DNA of 64,000 nucleotides from positions 1 through 64,000 of the forward strand of contig CAZFJL010000002.1 in the NCBI GenBank assembly GCA_964518905.1, read 5' to 3'. The position numbers and the translations under genes were made by a program. Shown in pieces: positions 36,642 to 45,356 of the stretch (position 1 is the stretch's first letter; each line of letters starts with the position of its first letter). The DNA comes from RDYZ01 sp964518905 (GTDB lineage: Bacteria; Cyanobacteriota; Cyanobacteriia; Cyanobacteriales; Geitlerinemataceae). The notes below the pieces were generated by a model. That model saw only the letters and a program-made list of their open reading frames with translations, was not told the DNA's origin and did no database searches.

Positions 36642-36776
36642 GGTGGCAAACGTCAGGGGATGGGCGAGAGATTGAGGGATAGCAGGCGAAAAGATTGAGG
36701 CAAGCCGTAAATTTGGCCAAGATGTTCAAGTTTTGAGCAAGGCCAATGATTTAGGCCAAACATCTAGGCCAAACAT

Positions 36777-36959
36777 CTAGGCTTGAGTCGGCTGCGTCAC
36801 CACGGCTTCGACCTGGGCTTTACCGGTGGTTTCGTCCACCTCCGTGACTGCCCAACGCAGAGGTTCGCCACGCTTTTCGAGTTCGGCTTCGATTTGTTGC
36901 GGGAGGTCTTGGGGCGAGGCGGTGAGATCGATTTCGGCGGTGATGAAGTGGGTGGTCAT
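36777..36959 (-). CDS. Small conserved hypothetical protein
   Basis: 60 residues, soluble, predicted beta-alpha-beta-beta: HFITAEIDLTASPQDLPQQI, GEPLRWAVTEVDET and AQVEAVVT. I recall similar short cyanobacterial proteins of unknown function. It follows hisE in the same direction with a 135-bp upstream gap to it, so it is upstream of hisE and may be co-transcribed. The gap holds a small direct repeat (TAGGCCAAACATC twice). ATG at 36959. Confidence 0.65.
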   Translation of the reverse strand: MTTHFITAEIDLTASPQDLPQQIEAELEKRGEPLRWAVTEVDETTGKAQVEAVVTQPTQA

Positions 36960-37214
36960 GATGATTTTTGGCGTGCTTGTAGGGCGATCGATTGGAACGA
37001 TATTCGAGTATATCGCGTCCCGTTAGGGGTCTGGACGGGTCGCAAGGGGTTGCCCATGATGGCGATCGCTCTCCTGATGATCGCGTTGCGCCACAGGATG
37101 ACGATTCAGCAACCCGGCAAGAGCGACCTTGAGGCTGTAGCATTGTCTGAGTTTCTTGCGGTGTCTTGCTACCGTCCGCGCTGAAGTGTTCCGATCGCGT
37201 CGCCCCCTAAGTCA

Positions 37215-39878
37215 ATGAGTCAGCCCCTCGTTAGCGTGATTACGCCCTGTTATAACGGTCAGCCGTTTCTTCAGCGTGTACTCGATAGCGTTAAAAATTC
37301 GACCTACACCGCGATCGAGCAGATCATTATTGACGATGCGTCGATCGATGACAGTGTAACCACGCTGCGATCGATCGCCCAGGATTACGCCTTTCAGCTC
37401 CTCGAATCCGATGTGCGTCAAGGCCCCGGCCCTGCTCGCAATCGCGGCGTGCAAGCGTCTCAGGGAAAATATTTGCTCTTTCTCGATTGCGACGACACGA
37501 TCGAGCCTCACTTCATCGAAACCCTCGTGCGCGTCGCGGAAGCCGCGCCGGAGAAGGTCGCGCCGTTTTATACGCCGATTCGTTTACAGGGCGCGATGGA
37601 TCGATCCATTGGTGGGGCGAATTGGTCGATCGAGCGGCTGGTCGATAGTCCATTTATGAACGTCTGTTCGCTGGTTCCCCGCGAGGCGTTCGATCGTGTC
37701 GATGGCTTTACGCCCCAGTTGCGCGTCCTGGAAGATTACGATCTATTCCTCAAACTGGCCTTCGCGGGCTATCGCGGCCAGCTTGTCCCCGACATTCGCC
37801 TACACTGCGATATCCGCCCCGACAGCTATTCCGACCATTTCAATCAGCGCGGAGGCGACGCGGTCAAACGCCGAACACGCGGCCTTATTTTGCAAAGGCA
37901 TCGCCACGAAATCGAGCGTCTAGGTCTGGCCGATCGCCCCAAAGTCTGGCCTTACCTCAACGGTCGCGAAGGGGATGTGGGCGAGTTTGACCTTTCCCGC
38001 ACTTCCGGGCTGCCCATTCCGCAAGACCCCGCGAGTGTAGCGAACCCAGCGTCACAACCCGCACAACCCGCACAACCCGCCGAAACCGACACCAAACCGG
38101 CGATCGCCGCCGAAGCCAGCGCCGCAAAACCCGACAAACCGCCGCAGAAATATCCGGACAAGCTCGAATTAGTCGAAGCGGTGGAGACGATCGAAGTCGA
38201 GCCGATCGCCGATATGCTGTTGAGCCTGATTCCCGGTGATGCCAAACGGGTCTTAGAAGTCGGCTGCGGCGATGGCGCGATGGGCGAACAGTTTAAGCGC
38301 GTCGCCCCCGCCTGTCACTACACCGGCATTGCCTTCACCGCCGAAGATGCCCGTCACGCGGCCACCAAGATCGACCGCGTGATCGCTGAACCGATCGCAG
38401 CTCTGCCCCAGCTCGATGCTGAACCGTGCGATATCGCGCCCGGTAGTCTCGACTGTATTGTCTATCGCCTAGAGGCAGCAGAATCGTCCTACTTCGAGGC
38501 GATCCTTGCCCAGCAACAGCCCTGGCTACGCCCCGAGGGGATTGTCCTGTTCGCCTTGCCCAACCCGAACTACTGGGGTGAAATCGTCGCCTTTCTCTCC
38601 GGTCAGCGGCGTCCGCGTGGCTACACGATCGAGGAAGCGCAGCAGATGTGCGGGCGATCGGGCTTGACGAGTCTGGACGTGCGCGTGCTGGATGAAACGG
38701 GAGATGAGCCGCCCGAGACCTTGGCGACCTGGCTCTACGATCGTCTCGATGACGCCGCCCAAGCGTTTCGCTTCGATCCCGCGATGTTCAAGGTCACCGC
38801 TCGCACATCACACCATATTTTCCGGGTTTGGAAAGCGCCCGCGAAACCGCGCCTGCTGATGGTGCAAACACTACTGATCTCGAAGATGGCCTCCGATCGC
38901 GTCCGGGTCTATCAGCCCGATCGGCTCTTGCAGACCGTACCCGGCGTTCGTATCAACTCCAACGTCCACGCCCTGACCTTGCTGCCAGGGCGTCCCAATG
39001 AGGAAAAAGTCTTTATTTGGCAACGCGCCCAGCTTGATTTGGAGACAGGTATCGCCCGACAGCAGCGCATCCTGCGGGACGACTATCTCACTGTGGCGGA
39101 AATCGATGACGATCCGCGCTTTTGGGCGAGTCACATCGAATCGGATTTCTTCACCTTTCGATCCTGCCACTGTGTCCAAACCTCGACCGAACCCCTAGCC
39201 GAATTTCTCCGCCAGTTCAACCCCTACGTCAAAGTCCTACCCAACCAGTTACCCGAGTTGCCGCCGCCGCGTGTGTATGACGATCGCGCCCCGGTGACGA
39301 TCTTTTTCGGAGCGCTCAACCGTGAACCGGACTGGCAGCCGCTGATGGCCGGATTGAATCGTACGTTGAATGATTTCGGCGATCGCATTCATGTGCGCGT
39401 GGTACACGATCGGCACTTCTATAACGCCCTCGAAACGCCGCATAAATCCTTCGAGGCGACCTGCACCTACGATCGCTACCACGAGATCCTGCGGGAATGC
39501 GACGTGGCCTTGTTGCCGCTCAACCCCACCGAATTTAACGGCATGAAATCCGACCTCAAGTTCATTGAATGTGCAGGTCGGGGGGTGGTGACTTTGGTCA
39601 GTCCGACGGTGTACAAGGGCTCGATCGAGCATGGCAAAACGGCGCTGATGTTTCAGACCCCGGAGGAGTTTGAGGTGTTATTGCATCAGGTGATTGAAAA
39701 TGATGACTGGCGACGTGAGATTGCGGCGAATGCCTACGCTCATGTGCGCGATCGTCGCTTAATTTCGCACCATTATCGCGAGCGCTACGATTGGTATCTG
39801 GAGATGCGCGATCGCCTGCCGGAGCTGAATGCTGCACTACGCGATCGTGTTCCCGAACTATTTGAGGGACTGGCGTAG
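37215..39878 (+). CDS. Three-domain glycosyltransferase (GT2 + methyltransferase + GT4-like)
   Basis: 887 residues in three parts. About 1-240 is a GT-A family-2 glycosyltransferase: VSVITPCYNGQPFLQRVLDS, PGPARNRGVQASQGKYLLF and LDCDD (near residue 91, the DXD metal site), then LEDYDLFLKLAFAGYRG. A Pro/Ala linker (about 270-320) leads to a SAM methyltransferase-like domain with RVLEVGCGDGAMGEQF (about 345-360). From about 530 a GT-B-like C-terminal domain has TIFFGALNREPDWQPLMAGL, DVALLPLNPTEFNGMKSDLKF and the ending GRGVVTLVSPTV. It probably builds and modifies a surface polysaccharide. The ATG at 37215 starts directly before the first strand. No sugar genes are adjacent; the following gene starts about 50 bp on. 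Confidence 0.88.
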   Translation: MSQPLVSVITPCYNGQPFLQRVLDSVKNSTYTAIEQIIIDDASIDDSVTTLRSIAQDYAFQLLESDVRQGPGPARNRGVQASQGKYLLFLDCDDTIEPHFIETLVRVAEAAPEKVAPFYTPIRLQGAMDRSIGGANWSIERLVDSPFMNVCSLVPREAFDRVDGFTPQLRVLEDYDLFLKLAFAGYRGQLVPDIRLHCDIRPDSYSDHFNQRGGDAVKRRTRGLILQRHRHEIERLGLADRPKVWPYLNGREGDVGEFDLSRTSGLPIPQDPASVANPASQPAQPAQPAETDTKPAIAAEASAAKPDKPPQKYPDKLELVEAVETIEVEPIADMLLSLIPGDAKRVLEVGCGDGAMGEQFKRVAPACHYTGIAFTAEDARHAATKIDRVIAEPIAALPQLDAEPCDIAPGSLDCIVYRLEAAESSYFEAILAQQQPWLRPEGIVLFALPNPNYWGEIVAFLSGQRRPRGYTIEEAQQMCGRSGLTSLDVRVLDETGDEPPETLATWLYDRLDDAAQAFRFDPAMFKVTARTSHHIFRVWKAPAKPRLLMVQTLLISKMASDRVRVYQPDRLLQTVPGVRINSNVHALTLLPGRPNEEKVFIWQRAQLDLETGIARQQRILRDDYLTVAEIDDDPRFWASHIESDFFTFRSCHCVQTSTEPLAEFLRQFNPYVKVLPNQLPELPPPRVYDDRAPVTIFFGALNREPDWQPLMAGLNRTLNDFGDRIHVRVVHDRHFYNALETPHKSFEATCTYDRYHEILRECDVALLPLNPTEFNGMKSDLKFIECAGRGVVTLVSPTVYKGSIEHGKTALMFQTPEEFEVLLHQVIENDDWRREIAANAYAHVRDRRLISHHYRERYDWYLEMRDRLPELNAALRDRVPELFEGLA

Positions 39879-39929
39879 GCGTGCCTCATCCGTCCCCGAT
39901 TCCAAGCTTAATCAAGAGATTTATCAATC

Positions 39930-40916
39930 ATGCAGAGAGATACAATTCGCGCCTGGGTGTCTGATCTTGCTCGATCAATCACTCAATATTCAGCTCAATC
40001 CGCCATCACCACCCTGGCAACCCTCGGCCTTGCTCTAACCAGCACGATCGCCCCTGCCCTCGCCGCTGATCCGTTCCGCGATCGCAACCCGCGCGACCTG
40101 AACGACAAAGCCGTCGAAGCCTTCGAGGCCATCTTCAAAGAGGCTGACTATCCCGCCGCGAAAGAGGCTCTGAGCGATGCCGTCCGTCAAGCGCCGGACG
40201 AGCCGCTAGTCTATGCCATGCTCGCCGCGATCGACTATCTCGAAGCCGGGAACGGCGATTTACCCGCCAGCTTCCGCACCTATGCCAGCCTCACGCGCGA
40301 AACCGGAGCCGCCCTCGTTAGCGCCGACACTGACCCCCTGCGCGGCAATCTCTACATGGGGGTCGGCTACTTTCTCGAAGCCGCTGACGTATTCCTTACA
40401 GACGGAGCATTACGCGGAATGCCTGCGGCTCTGTCCAAGTTGCAGCAAACCTTTGATCATCTGGATTTGGCCAGCATTGAGGACGCATCCGATCCCGAAT
40501 TGAACGCGATTAAGGGCTACATGGATTTGATGCTGGCGGTGGCGTTGCCGTTCGCCAATGTGACCCCGGCGCTGGAGCGGCTGGAGCAGTATGGCGGGCC
40601 CGACTACGTGTCGCTGCGGGGTGTGGCGGTGGGCTATCGCGATTTGGATCGCCCAGAGGAGGCGATGGCGGCGATCAATCAGGCGATCGCGGCGGCGCAG
40701 GGCAATCCCGAACTGGAATATCTCAAGGCGCAAATTTTCGTCGAACAGCGCGACTATGCCACCGGAGTCGAGTGGTTCGATGAGGCGCTGGAAGAGGACG
40801 ATCGGCTGTTACCGGCGACGGTGTCTCAAATCTGCCGGGAGCGGCGCAAGGCGGCGGAACGGGCGGTGCGAGATGGTGCTACGGTAGATGGCGATTTGCC
40901 GGACGCATGTTTGTAA
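39930..40916 (+). CDS. Exported TPR protein (Sll0314/Alr1548-like)
   Basis: 328 residues. The N-terminus is a signal peptide after a long basic stretch, with a hydrophobic run (ITTLATLGLALTSTIAPALAA) and a probable cut at ALA-AD near residue 46. The mature part is made of TPR helices: YPAAKEALSDAVRQAPDEPLVYAMLAAID, YMGVGYFLEAADVFL and EAMAAINQAIAAAQGNPELEYL. I match it from memory to a cyanobacterial TPR family typified by Sll0314/Alr1548. No partner is known to me; TPRs suggest a scaffold role in the periplasm or lumen. The start at 39930 follows the glycosyltransferase by about 50 bp, so the two may be co-transcribed. Confidence 0.78.
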   Translation: MQRDTIRAWVSDLARSITQYSAQSAITTLATLGLALTSTIAPALAADPFRDRNPRDLNDKAVEAFEAIFKEADYPAAKEALSDAVRQAPDEPLVYAMLAAIDYLEAGNGDLPASFRTYASLTRETGAALVSADTDPLRGNLYMGVGYFLEAADVFLTDGALRGMPAALSKLQQTFDHLDLASIEDASDPELNAIKGYMDLMLAVALPFANVTPALERLEQYGGPDYVSLRGVAVGYRDLDRPEEAMAAINQAIAAAQGNPELEYLKAQIFVEQRDYATGVEWFDEALEEDDRLLPATVSQICRERRKAAERAVRDGATVDGDLPDACL

Positions 40917-41093
40917 GCCCATTTTTCAAGCCTGGTGGCATGTCATCGGATGCCGTCGCCGGTTTGATAGTTCGATGTTTGCGGAATTATCTGTCATTGG
41001 ATTAATTGATCTGATGATCAGCAATGATCGGTGCATTTCATCCCGTTTGTTTTTTGTTTAGTCCAGTCTTTCTCAGCGAGTCCGATCGAGTTT

Positions 41094-41546
41094 ATGGATA
41101 TTCAGTTTCGCGAATTCAACCCGTTTAATGTCTGGTTTTGGTTTGAGCTAGAGAATATTCCCTCGGCGACGGAGCAGCAATATATTGAGGAGCTGTTCGA
41201 TTCGTGGTTTTTCCTCGGGAAGCTGGGCGGATTTAATGCCGAGAATTTGCAGGTGCAAGACGAGGGTCTCGAAATCAGCAATATGGATTACAACGCCGAT
41301 ATTGCTGACGATAGCCTGATGGCATTGATGCACAACATGGGCGAGATCGAATACGAGGGAACCCTTGGGCGTTGTTGGTTTGATCTGGGGACGAGTGACG
41401 CGATCGCGATCGATATGTTGATTAATGCAATGCGTCAACTCAGCAAAGATTTTGTGCCGGTCATCAGTTTGACGATCGGCGGCGAGCATCCCGACTGGCC
41501 GATTCCAGAGGAACACAAGCTGGATGATTTTGCGGAGTTTAACTAA
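41094..41546 (+). CDS. DUF3531 family protein
   Basis: 150 residues, soluble. MDIQFREFNPFNVWFWFEL, then YIEELFDSWFFLGKLGGFNA, then MDYNADIADDSLMALMHNMG and RCWFDLGTSDAIAIDMLINA match the cyanobacterial/plastid DUF3531 family, whose function I do not know. I chose the ATG at 41094; the frame opens from a TTG at 41031, whose added residues are hydrophobic and not conserved. Convergent with tmk, with the whole gap filled by a repeat element. Confidence 0.88.
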   Translation: MDIQFREFNPFNVWFWFELENIPSATEQQYIEELFDSWFFLGKLGGFNAENLQVQDEGLEISNMDYNADIADDSLMALMHNMGEIEYEGTLGRCWFDLGTSDAIAIDMLINAMRQLSKDFVPVISLTIGGEHPDWPIPEEHKLDDFAEFN

Positions 41547-41556
41547 CGCACGTTGA

Positions 41557-41646
41557 GTAGGGCATTGCCCACCATTAACGGATACGTTTTTGCTAACTGA
41601 TCGCGATGGGCTTCGGGTTGATCGTGGTGGGCAATGCCCACCCTAC
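41557..41646. mobile_element. 90-bp MITE filling the DUF3531-tmk gap
   Basis: Left end GTAGGGCATTGCCCACC and right end GGTGGGCAATGCCCACC-CTAC are inverted repeats of about 20 bp. They enclose about 50 bp containing one GATCGCGAT sequence. The element starts 10 bp after the DUF3531 stop and ends 5 bp before the tmk stop, so it is essentially the whole convergent intergenic region and could end transcription both ways. Half copies occur at 33825 and 36262. Confidence 0.85.
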
Positions 41647-41651
41647 GGGTA

Positions 41652-42329
41652 CTAGGGATTTTGCTTGTGGTTGACCAGCCGCAAAATTAGCGCCTGAAGA
41701 TCGCGCGTAATCGCATCCACCGTCGCGCTTGCATCAATCCGCCACAGCCGATCGCCCCGCTGCGCCAACTCCGCCGCCACCGCACAATATCCCTGGCGCA
41801 CCCGCCGGTGAAACTCCAAACTTTCGCCATCCATCCGATTGATCACGCCGCGATCGTGCGCTCGCCGTAACCCCACCGCCGGATCAAGATCGAGCCAAAT
41901 CGTCAGATCCGGCACTAGACCCGCCGTCGCGATCGTGTTCAGATTTTGGATCATGTCCACATCCAGCCCGCGCCCGTAGCCTTGATAGGCGATCGTCGAT
42001 GTCGTGAATCGATCGCACAGCACGATCGCCCCTGCGTCCAGCTTTGGGCGGATTAACTGCTCCACATGCTGGGCGCGATCGGCTGCGAATAGGAGCAGTT
42101 CGGCACGATCGACGATCGGGTCGCGGCTTTTGACGTCGAGCAGGAGCGATCGAATCTGGGTTCCCAAATCCGTCCCCCCCGGCTCGCGTGTACGGACGAC
42201 GGGCGCAGGTTGCACCGTAGGTAGCCAGTCCTCTAGTCGATCAATTTGGGTCGTTTTTCCGCTCCCTTCAACGCCCTCGAAGACGATAAACAGTCCGGGA
42301 TGGTGGGGGGGATTAAAGGGGGTTAACAA
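41652..42329 (-). CDS. tmk: Thymidylate kinase
   Basis: Phosphorylates dTMP to dTDP. About 220 residues, near the family length. P-loop FEGVEGSGKTTQ, then REPGGTDLGTQIRSLLLD (dTMP-binding), FAADRAQHVEQLI and the LID region LCDRFTTSTIAYQGYGRGLD followed by DLTIWLDLDP. All core motifs present. The start is uncertain: the frame has no ATG before the P-loop, so initiation is probably at a TTG (42329). The sequence upstream of it is C-rich (TTAACCCCCTTTAATCCCCC), typical of a dispersed cyanobacterial repeat, which may have replaced the original start region. Confidence 0.93.
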   Translation of the reverse strand: MLTPFNPPHHPGLFIVFEGVEGSGKTTQIDRLEDWLPTVQPAPVVRTREPGGTDLGTQIRSLLLDVKSRDPIVDRAELLLFAADRAQHVEQLIRPKLDAGAIVLCDRFTTSTIAYQGYGRGLDVDMIQNLNTIATAGLVPDLTIWLDLDPAVGLRRAHDRGVINRMDGESLEFHRRVRQGYCAVAAELAQRGDRLWRIDASATVDAITRDLQALILRLVNHKQNP

Positions 42330-42807
42330 AATGAATGGCAGAAAATCAAAGGGAGAATTAGATTGATCGAAGGCATCGAGAGCAACGCAGCGCAGCCAGA
42401 CACAATTTCAGAATGGTCGGGTGCTAGATTGTGATCCTGGTAATTAGTAGCGCAATATCCCTAAAAGCCATTGTCTAACTTGGCGGTCTAAATGACCATT
42501 CTAGGGTGGGTCTCAAGCCCCGGACTTTGAGTCCGCATCTTGCCTCTGTTTTGTTAGAGTATACGAAGTCGCCGGGGGATACTCGGAGACTCAAAACGAA
42601 CGTGGAGGGCGCATCAGACTAGCTTGCTAGCCATGCCCGTTGAAGCGTTAAGCCACAAAGTAGAGCAGCAGCCTAGCCTGTTCGCCTAGCTTTAGAATCC
42701 TCGGACTTTAAGTCCGGGGAGCATGTCAAAATACCTGCTAACGTGTCAACCATCCCGTCACGATCGCTGCCAAGCCGTCTGCCGTCTGCGCCTCAGAGGT
42801 CTGTTCT
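42330..42807. other. Intergenic region with an IS605-type remnant
   Basis: 478 bp between divergent genes. The first about 180 bp show nothing I recognise. From about 42521 to 42730 lies a possible relict of an IS200/IS605 element (own entry). The last about 80 bp lead into the coiled-coil gene. Confidence 0.4.
42521..42730 (+). mobile_element. Possible relict of an IS200/IS605 (TnpB) element
   Basis: Two similar hairpins bracket it: CGGACTTTGAGTCCG (42521-42535) and CCTCGGACTTTAAGTCCGGG with one more G (42699-42719), the latter followed by AGCATGTCAA. Such a hairpin plus GCATGTCAA-type tail resembles the right end of cyanobacterial IS605-type elements. One plus frame reads KSPGDTRRLKTNVEGASD and stops at 42620-42622, which could be the C-terminal tail of a TnpB. 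The rest of the gene is gone. About 80 bases after that stop could be the remains of the guide-RNA (omegaRNA) region. Judged by eye only. Confidence 0.4.
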
Positions 42808-43458
42808 GTGAATACGCCCGACTCACTCTCTCCACAACAGTTTCAGGCCGAAATCGGTCGGCTCAAAGAAGAAATCGATATGCGCGATCGCCTGGTCGAG
42901 CAGCTATCGCAAGAGCTGTTTCGCCTTGTAGAGGGTAGCGCCAAGATTGCACCGTCGGCGGATTTGTCCACCGGTCAGCAAAAGCACGTACAAATGTTGC
43001 GAACTCAGCTCGAAGAGGTCGAAAAGCAAGTCGAGTTTTACCAAGCGCAAATTGACCAGCGCGATACCGAACTGTACGCCCAGCGTCAGGCGGTGCAGGA
43101 ACTGACCGATCGCGCCTCAACCCTGGAGCGCGTGGTGCAAGAATTACCCGAGATTTATAAGGAAAAATTCTCCGAACGTCTCCAGCCCGTCGAAGAGCGT
43201 GTCGCCCAACTTCAGCGCGAAAACCGTCAGCTCCATGCTGAACTCCAGAGCGTAAACTATCGCCTCGCGCAAAAAATGAAAGCCGGAACGATCGAAGGGC
43301 TGGATTTACCCGCGTTTGCAGCTTCGGAAGAGGGACAAGCAGCATTGCCCAGCTTGCCGAGTTTTGCGTTGAGCGAGGGGTCAGATGAGGGGAATGCATC
43401 ACGATCGCGATCCACAGCAATGGGTGACGATTTCGACCTGGATTTGCGATCGCGGTAA
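42808..43458 (+). CDS. Coiled-coil protein (Npun_F5560-like)
   Basis: 216 residues, mostly one long coiled coil (about 12-160): EIGRLKEEIDMRDRLVEQLSQE, MLRTQLEEVEKQVEFYQAQI and VAQLQRENRQLHAELQSVNY. The C-terminal 45 residues are disordered, acidic and Ser-rich. From memory this fits a cyanobacterial family labelled Npun_F5560; its role is unknown. No membrane segment. Initiation at GTG (42808), since no ATG lies before the first heptads. Convergent with the fused glycosyltransferase gene, about 30 bp apart. Confidence 0.75.
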   Translation: MNTPDSLSPQQFQAEIGRLKEEIDMRDRLVEQLSQELFRLVEGSAKIAPSADLSTGQQKHVQMLRTQLEEVEKQVEFYQAQIDQRDTELYAQRQAVQELTDRASTLERVVQELPEIYKEKFSERLQPVEERVAQLQRENRQLHAELQSVNYRLAQKMKAGTIEGLDLPAFAASEEGQAALPSLPSFALSEGSDEGNASRSRSTAMGDDFDLDLRSR

Positions 43459-43488
43459 CATCAAGCGCGGGTCGCTCCTGATCGCTCC

Positions 43489-45015
43489 TTAAACTTGGCG
43501 GCGATACCAGCGGGCAAGACGATCGGGCGAAATGCCCAGCTCGTAAGCGATGACGATCGCCTGGTTGATCGCCGTGGTTTTCCAGAGTCCGATCCGTTCC
43601 CAGCGTCGCGCCGAGGTGGTCACGGCTAGCGGCAGGGTCGCAATTTTGCCGCGTTTGGCCAACTGTCGCACCAGCGCGTAGTCATCCATAATCGGCAGTT
43701 CGGGAAAACCGCCGATGTCGCGAAACGTAGACGCCGCGAGAAAGATCGCCTGATCGCCGTAGGGCAACGACAGCCGACGCGATCGCCAGTTCGCCCACCG
43801 CTCAATGATTCGCATCCCCGCCCGATCACTATCCGTCCGCAGCTCGAATGCCCCCGCGATCGCCGCCGATCGCCGACTCGACCCGCGCAACGCCCCCCGC
43901 AGAAATACATCAAAGTGGGACGGGAGTCGTGTATCGGCATGGACGAAGAGTAGAATCTCGCCGCTGGCCTGTTGAGCTGCGGCGTTGCACTGACGAGCGC
44001 GTCCGCCGCCGGGGGTAATGCTGATGTGCAGCGGGCAGGGGAGGGAGAGCGATCGGGCGATCGCGATCGTCTCGTCGGTGCTGCCCCCGTCGGCGAGAAT
44101 AATTTCGACGTTGTGAGCTGTGGCGAGGTGTTCCAAGGTCGCGGCGATCTGTTCCGCTTCGTTATAGGTAGGGACGATCGCGCTGATGCGCTGCTGATCC
44201 CAGGCGGTCGCGTGTTGGAGTAGCGGTATGTCTTCGGGATGATCGATATCGTCGTAAGTATTCAGGGTGGCGACGCGCAAATCGTGACGCTGGGCTGCGG
44301 CGACGGTGAGATCGAAGACACGATCGGTACTCCAGGGAATGTCATCAAATAAAATCTGAGCCAGGGTTTCGGCAGTTTGCGGCTTGCGCGGACGGGTGAC
44401 GCCGATCAGGTAATAGCCACCGTCCCGCGCTGCACCGAGAACGAGATCGGCGCGATCGAGCGCGGCAAAGGCGCGATCGAAATCCTGCGCCGTCACAAAC
44501 GGACAATCGATCCCCACAATCACGGCACGATCAACCCCCTCCGCCCACGCCCGCGCCAATGCCTGCGCCATGCGATCGCCTAAATCACCGCTGGCCTGTG
44601 GGTGATAGCGATATTGATGATGGTTTTGATCCTGTTGATGATCCGCTTGGCGATCGCCCTGAACATTCCCGAGCCAGTAGCGCATCGTGCGTTCTGTTCC
44701 GCCACTAAAACAGACCTCGATTTGTCGGTTGATTGTTGTGGTTGTGGTTGTGGTTGTGGTTGTGTTTATATCTATAGTCGATTTATTCGGTGATGCATGG
44801 ATGAATGCGAGATCGCGATCGTCGCCTAGAGCCACACCACACCCCGCAGGATTCGCGCGACGCTGCCACGCGATCGCCCGATCGATCATCCACTCCGTCA
44901 TCCAACGCTGCAACAGAGCCGCCCCCCGCGATCCCACTCCCGGAATTAGGCGCGTTTTCGTGTGTCCGGGTTGGGGATAGCGGGTAAAGATGATCGTGCG
45001 ATCGGTAGAATTCAT
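43489..45015 (-). CDS. Fused TIGR04282/TIGR04283-like glycosyltransferases
   Basis: 508 residues joining two proteins that are often neighbours. The N-terminal part (about 1-265) is a DUF2064/TIGR04282 cofactor- or nucleotide-sugar-transfer domain: IIFTRYPQPGHTKTRLIP, VIVGIDCPFVTAQDF and GAARDGGYYLIG. The C-terminal part (about 275-500) is a family-2 glycosyltransferase of TIGR04283 type: ISAIVPTYNEAEQIAATL, ILADGGSTDETI, FVHADTRLP and GDQAIFLAA. These families are named for arsenosugar synthesis, but that role is inferred from a few genomes and no arsenic gene is near. An insertion at about residue 85 holds ten threonines encoded by a TTGTGG microsatellite (44734-44766). Start at ATG 45015 (MNSTDRTIIFTRYP); 45024 or 45102 also possible. 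Confidence 0.85.
   Translation of the reverse strand: MNSTDRTIIFTRYPQPGHTKTRLIPGVGSRGAALLQRWMTEWMIDRAIAWQRRANPAGCGVALGDDRDLAFIHASPNKSTIDINTTTTTTTTTTINRQIEVCFSGGTERTMRYWLGNVQGDRQADHQQDQNHHQYRYHPQASGDLGDRMAQALARAWAEGVDRAVIVGIDCPFVTAQDFDRAFAALDRADLVLGAARDGGYYLIGVTRPRKPQTAETLAQILFDDIPWSTDRVFDLTVAAAQRHDLRVATLNTYDDIDHPEDIPLLQHATAWDQQRISAIVPTYNEAEQIAATLEHLATAHNVEIILADGGSTDETIAIARSLSLPCPLHISITPGGGRARQCNAAAQQASGEILLFVHADTRLPSHFDVFLRGALRGSSRRSAAIAGAFELRTDSDRAGMRIIERWANWRSRRLSLPYGDQAIFLAASTFRDIGGFPELPIMDDYALVRQLAKRGKIATLPLAVTTSARRWERIGLWKTTAINQAIVIAYELGISPDRLARWYRRQV
44734..44766. repeat. TTGTGG hexanucleotide microsatellite
   Basis: About five tandem TTGTGG units inside the fused glycosyltransferase gene, read on the minus strand as a run of ten Thr codons. 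The length is a multiple of three, so changes by one unit add or remove two Thr without shifting the frame. Confidence 0.85.
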
Positions 45016-45356
45016 GAGGGTCATCCGAGGTTGAACGTTAGGATCAACTCCGTACAAAAACGGGTCGAATTGTGGTGTCAGAACCGAAATAAAGCCTCGC
45101 ACCTGTTACATTTCTGACTTCGGAAATGGCTGGAATCTGCCAGAATCATGACGTAAGGTGATTCGACTTGCTACGCTGTCAACTCTGCTATTCGTGTAAT
45201 TTAGGGGTTAATAGCGATCGTTCTCGCCCAATTCTCCGCCATGACATTCGCACGCAACGATACTCTCTTTTGCTTTATCTGCGGGTGATGAGTCCTCGGT
45301 CTGCAATCTACACCGTTTAGCGTTCGTCTTTTGCTCTTCCGACCCAGCGCTTTGCC
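45016..45356. other. Divergent gap upstream of the repeat-rich membrane protein
   Basis: About 340 bp, with a possible upstream extension of the glycosyltransferase frame to 45102. I see no clear promoter, hairpin or repeat in it. Confidence 0.3.
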
